From: Angiostrongylus vasorum
Taxonomy: Eukaryota; Nematoda; Chromadorea; Rhabditida; Metastrongylidae
NCBI GenBank assembly: GCA_018806985.1
Contig: JADANN010000256.1
Location: forward strand, 2,703,501 to 2,767,500
DNA length: 64,000 bases
Direction: 5' to 3'
The translations under genes were made by a program, and so were the position numbers. The notes beneath the pieces were generated by a model. That model searched no databases and had not been told where the DNA came from. It saw only the letters and a program-made list of their open reading frames with translations. Shown one piece after another: positions 59,600 to 64,000 of the stretch (its first letter is position 1; each line of letters begins with the position of its first letter).

Positions 59600-60730
59600 A
59601 GATCGATTTCCTATGAAGTTAGGAAAAGTACGGTCTTTTGAAAAATTGTCGACAAGCTCTCATGACAATTGACGACTTTCACGGATGAACAATTGAAAAT
59701 TCCACCTTTCATTGGAGATGTTCCTACTGTTTTCTCCATCAACCGGAACCTTTTGAAAAATGTCCTTGTAAAAACACGTCTCAACTTAATTCCAAAAGCT
59801 TTTCTTCAGTGCTCCGAAAAGGAAGCAATCCGATCGTCTTCGTCCCCGGGCGGAACAATAGAACAAGGAATAAATTGGCTCCAGTAGACATTTGTTGTCT
59901 ATTAAAGAGTGGCTTAACGAAACCCATAAGGGAATGACGTTTGTGTAGAACTTATATCGACATTTCTTTCACCAGCTGAACACCTACCCATTTTAATTCA
60001 TTTCTTGTTCTCACCAACTGCGCTATTCACGGGCCATCTTCTTCTACTGTTTTCTTAATTGACCAACAACTTTTCAAAAAATGAATTATGTCCATGAAAA
60101 AAGTCTGGTTTTAACTTCCAGGAGAAAAAACAGAAAGTGCATCATATTAGGGCATAGAAGATAGAACCATAACGGAGAAGAGTTCGAAGTAGAAGTTACC
60201 ATCCTCGCGCAAGAATCGGAAACTTTAACGCGCAAAACACTAGAAATATTTGGACAATTTCCAAGATTCCAAAAATGAACTACAGAGAAGAATGCCTCAT
60301 TATCATTGCGAGATCTCACACAATATCTCACACCAGTATTTTAACATGAGAGAGAACATCACCAATCCATGTGAGCTCTGCATGGCTCTCGAAATGGAAT
60401 ACTCAGTGGAAGATGCATAAAAAAACAGCGAACGTGGGAAGAAGCTGGTTTAATTCTAATGCGATTGAAAACTAAGTGTTGCCGTTTTTTTGAGAAGCCG
60501 TTGATCGTGTGATTGCGATTTGGATTTTCATCTTTCTGTATGCATTATCGGAGAGTTGACTTAGTAAATTTAAAAAAAATAAAAAAAAATTAAAAAAAAT
60601 CAATATAGCTTTCCAGGCTCTGAAGAAAGCGGAATCCACCGAAACGTCAACTTTAACGGAATAAAGAATAAAGTAACATCTCGTGTTTGCTCAACAAGAA
60701 TATCGGAAACTATTTGATCAATGCCGAGGT
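59600..60730 (+). mobile_element. Penelope-like element E, decayed
   Basis: At 59690-59800 IPPFIGDVPTVFSINRNLLK aligns with the PLE linker (LPFISNEVSCAIKRCL of PLE B). At 60180-60335 a GIY-YIG C-terminal remnant reads EEFEVEVTILAQESETLTRK and ends QYLTPVF stop. The tail with a hammerhead-like motif and 'catctcgtgtttgctcaaca' follows. Stops and gaps throughout. Confidence 0.6.
60616..60652 (+). ncRNA. hammerhead-like motif of PLE E
   Basis: GGCT, CTGAAGA, A, AGCG..CACC hairpin (weak), GAAAC, GTC, AACT. Stem I and stem II are partly eroded. Confidence 0.5.
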
Positions 60731-60734
60731 TAAC

Positions 60735-60900
60735 AGAAAGTCGGTCGTGCGAATTACTACAAGACGTACCAAAAAGTGAAGTCCGCCAGAACGTTAGGTG
60801 TTGTGCATATACAGTACAATAAGGGCTGCGTGTTTGCTTATCAAGAAAACAGCGAATAATAGATAAATGCCGAGGTTCATAGAACGCCAATCTTGGCAAT
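60735..60900 (+). repeat. second, decayed PLE tail
   Basis: 'gtgaagtccgccagaacgtt', 'gtgtttgcttatcaagaa', 'atgccgaggttcatagaa'; a tandem partner to the 60.6-kb tail. Confidence 0.45.
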
Positions 60901-61419
60901 AGTGGAGATGACTTCTTTCATTAATCTAACGGCGCATACAAAACTATATACGTCCATCTTCATTTGGAGCTGCAAGAATTTAGAACTTAATAGAAATTTA
61001 GCACTGAGTACATATATTGTCCGATTTGACCAGCCGCACATCAACTGAGTTCCCTATCTTTCCGAAGTCTGGAAATTGGTACTTGTTTGTGGCAAGCTCG
61101 CTCCGTCTATTTCATAAAAGCAGGCGTTTGCCCATGATGAAGAACTGGAGCACCTTGACAGAGGTATATTAGGATTCAAAGGAGAATCAATTCGACCAGC
61201 ATTTAACGAGATCCCAGAATAGACCACAATTTCTCCAACTACCATCTCAAACCACACGCAAACGCGAATAATTTCGTGATTTTTGGATGCGACGAAGCAG
61301 ATTGAATAACGAAACGCACGCAACGATGGCACGATGTGTGATGCGTGGTCGTGAAAAAATTTTAAAAAAACAGTAGGTACCAATTTTTCTAGCAAGTATT
61401 CTTCCATATTTTATTTTTA

Positions 61420-61700
61420 CAGGGCGCGTGTAGCGCGATGGTCGGAGGCGATCTGCAACACACATGGGATCGATATCTGCGCACCAAGCTCACCAAGCCT
61501 TGCATCCCACCGGGACCGGTAAATTGGCACCAGACTTGTATGGGAGGAGAGCAGCACTGTGTCGACACATCGATAGGCCACCGGTCATTGTAAAGGCCAG
61601 ATATGCATTCGATCACCCTCAAACGGTGCTTACTGAAGTCGAATGCATAGCGCATCCCTCACGGATTGATCAACGCCGGGAGCTTTGTATTTTTTAATAT
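61420..61700 (+). repeat. SINE S1
   Basis: Full-length: 'gcgcgtgtagcgcgatggtc' (A box with one change), GGGATCGATATC, 'caccagacttgtatgggagg', 'gcgcatccctcacggattga'. Confidence 0.75.
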
Positions 61701-61984
61701 ATGTACATACTTCTATTCTTCTATACTTCTACTTCCATTCGATCCGCTTTGCCGGCGCTGCAATTCACGAAGAACTTTCGATTTTTGTGTGTGACTTTGA
61801 AAGATGTTCGAGAATTTCTACTGTTCTTTGTGATTTCGTTAAATGTTCGTAGAGTCGATTTTCCTTTGAATCTTGAGGTAGCTGTGCCAGAGGATTCACA
61901 GTTCTTTATCACACGCAATGGGCAGCTTTTGTGGAATGGAGCAAGCAAGCTGACCGTACACACGTCTGGTTCGTAATTGCCGGA

Positions 61985-62090
61985 ACGGGAGTGAAAGTGT
62001 ACCTGGTAGGGCCGCTATGGGGTTGAACCAGGGCTTTACGCGTATTTAACGGCACCTCCACCACTGTGGCACGCGCGTTGCATTATCGCT
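61985..62090 (-). repeat. tRNA-like SINE head
   Basis: The minus strand has an A-box-like TGCCACAGTGGTGGAGG near 62070 and a canonical B box GGTTCAACCCC near 62020. No acceptor stem; probably a SINE head rather than a tRNA gene. Confidence 0.4.
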
Positions 62091-62755
62091 GCAAATATTA
62101 ATCCCCGTCCACTCCTTTACCACTCCACCCACCGTCTCCTCATCAATGACGCATTCATGGGCACCATCTACTCCTGTCGCATGGAATCCCACTTTTCTTA
62201 GTCGCTTCGTTTTTCCATTTAGGATCTTCAAGGGCAAAAAACAAGCGAGAATCTGGTTAGTGGGCTTCGGAACCCTAGCATCGAAATGAAGTAAATAAAC
62301 CCGTTTTTGGCAAATATGATTGGATCTTAATGGTCTTTTTTCTTCTGTACTCACATTCTTTATGATCTGGCAGATTCGCACTTAAGATTGAAAACGTGGT
62401 TTATCTCCAACAATGTGTGATCAGTATATGGCTCATGTTATCGTAAATCAGTTGTATTGGACCGTTATGGTATGAACGTTGCACATTTCACGTTTAATCA
62501 CTTTTTGTTAAATACTTTCAGAATGGGAGAGACGTAACCGATGGAAAGCCGTGAATTAAACCGTCTGTTCTCAAACTTTCAAAGATTCATCTTTAACTGT
62601 TGAAGAAAATAATGTTTGAAAGAACGACTCAGTTTAAGAAACATGTTCAACCGACCATAAAGCAGGCGCTTCCGATTCGAAACCTTTTCTCCTCGCAGAG
62701 TTCTCTATTATCCTTCGTCTGGAATATCATGTGAGCCATTCCATAGTTAACGTAT
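62091..62755. other. 5' flank of the secreted-peptide gene
   Basis: No repeat or open frame of note; probably contains the promoter of the downstream gene. Confidence 0.35.
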
Positions 62756-62768
62756 TGATTTCAGGGAA

Positions 62769-63970
62769 ATGAACAGATGTGCATGTATTTTGCTGTTTCT
62801 CACTTTCTTGGCACTGCTGTCTTGGTCCACACATGGCAGGTACGTCGGAACTTCCCTTGGTAATCGTCACCGTTTCTTTATCAATGTATTTTATTCACTA
62901 TAGAATGGTGGAAAAGAAAAAAAAGCGATCTTGAAACAGCATAAATGACGACGCTGTCACTTTCATAAGCTAGATATATGTGAGCATAAGGAAATGCATA
63001 AGGTTAGGAAACGACATTATTTACGATGTTACTTTTCTAATAAATAAGTCGATCTCCCTTCTCTTCGTGTACAACGACGAACTCAAGAATGTAGATTTTC
63101 TTAAAAGGAATAGTATCGCCGATAATTCCGTGAGTTATTGAGTGACCCATACTTTGAAGCGTCCATTTGTCCCACGTCGCGGAACGGAGTTATCAAAGGG
63201 AACTGCGAGTTCCTTAAAGCGTCACATTTTCCTTACGTTCCCTCTTACTTCTCGTCCTTTAATAAGAAATTGGCCAAGGGTAGTAAGTCGAACCGCGGTG
63301 TGTCGTAGCTTTATTCTTAATTGGGATTCGGGATAGAAACTTCTCAAAAGTTCAAAGATAGGTGAATACCACTATTGTAAGGAGCCTGTGATGTTAAGCA
63401 CAAATCGACGTACAAGTGAGCTCCATTGCCACAATGAGGTCGTAAAACATTGGGCGCAGAAACATAGTATGACGGTTTCTTAAGATAGCATCAACGTCAT
63501 GAAATATTTCCATTAGTGGAAAGGGGAATACCGCAATGAAACAACGCGATACTGCTGCGAAAACGGTCAGGGGTTCATGTTTACCTCAACAAACACCATC
63601 ATTCCGAAGCGCAAAGAATCGCGGTCGAATTTAGGTTTAGTGAAGGTTTAATACAGCTGTCCCAATTTCTCCATTCCCAGTCTATCCACATTTGCTTCAC
63701 ACGACGGTACGATGCGAATCCCGCTAATCCTCATGGAGGCAATCGGTTCGTAAGATGATAGAATTCACGGACACGACGCTCAACTGTTTTAGGGTCATTG
63801 CGGAACCGATGAGCTTGCCAATGAAGCGCCGTATGGTGATACGTGTTCCATTCATGCAAAATCCGGATTCTGAGCAACTCAGTCGCATTTTCTACACGAG
63901 ATTTAGCGAACAGAAACGAAAGATGTTTAGCAGCAATGGTGCAAAAGATACCTCTGATTTATTCTACTAA
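62769..63970 (+). CDS. putative secreted peptide precursor, 82 aa
   Basis: Two exons, 62769-62839 and 63793-63970, joined in matching phase (AG plus G restores an Arg codon) across a 953-nt intron. 'gatttcag' lies just before the ATG and could accept a spliced leader. Residues 1-23 form a textbook signal peptide (CILLFLTFLALLSWSTHG). The mature part carries dibasic sites KRR and KRK. These would release a middle peptide of about 27 residues, from MVIRVPFMQNPDSEQ to FYTRFSEQ, and a C-terminal MFSSNGAKDTSDLFY. No Gly precedes the sites, so amidation is not indicated. I do not recognise the family; a neuropeptide-like precursor is the likeliest class. Confidence 0.6.
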
Positions 63971-64000
63971 CTCTATCTACGTTTTCTATTGATTTCCATT

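Noticed and set aside
1..64000. CRISPR array, rRNA genes, bacterial operons
   Set aside because: No regularly spaced direct repeats with unique spacers, no rRNA-like sequence and no bacterial gene organisation seen.

Overview
This is eukaryotic, nematode-type DNA. Genes are split by short GT-AG introns and a few GC-AG introns, trans-splice-like acceptors sit just before start codons, and the space between genes is packed with decayed retroelements. The hookworm-type RTE and Penelope-like (PLE) retroelements, the bandit-like mariner and a tRNA-derived SINE point to a strongylid such as Ancylostoma or Necator. That placement is inference. No bacterial, organellar or CRISPR features were seen.

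Layout. 0-7.5 kb: SINEs and a PLE split by a later insertion of a nearly full-length but dead RTE-type element. 7.7-9.5 kb: an RTE tail and a piggyBac relic. 10-14 kb: SINEs and an unidentified exon chain. 14.6-16.1 kb: a dead mariner with terminal inverted repeats. 16.7-17.7 kb: a 7TM chemoreceptor pseudogene whose 3' end is replaced by a PLE, followed by a second PLE on the minus strand to 20.6 kb. 20.6-32 kb: mostly decayed repeats (AT microsatellites, SINE, a 400-bp repeat, mariner and RTE remnants).

32.3-45.7 kb is the functional core: two plus-strand genes whose exons could be joined with consistent phases. The first is a CWC21/SRRM2-type splicing factor (rsr-2, 399 codons plus stop in 10 exons). 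The second is the TORC2 subunit SIN1 (sinh-1, 14 exons, about 600 aa). An AATAAA about 115 bp before a TTTTAG acceptor and the sinh-1 ATG suggests one operon. Their introns have absorbed SINEs, fold-back repeats and (TA)n tracts.

45.7-62.7 kb returns to repeats: SINEs, fold-back elements, PLE pieces including a well-preserved GIY-YIG domain at 58.2 kb, and a second, almost intact chemoreceptor on the minus strand (50.9-52.1 kb). At 62.8-64.0 kb a two-exon gene encodes an 82-aa secreted peptide precursor with dibasic cleavage sites.

The strongest pattern not covered by ordinary annotation is a roughly 36-nt motif seen at about 15 sites, always at PLE ends. It has a GGCT/AGCC stem around CTGAnGA, a short covarying hairpin and GAAAC-GTH, which is the layout of a minimal hammerhead ribozyme. 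At several loci two such tails face outward as inverted repeats. All coordinates and splice sites were read by eye.
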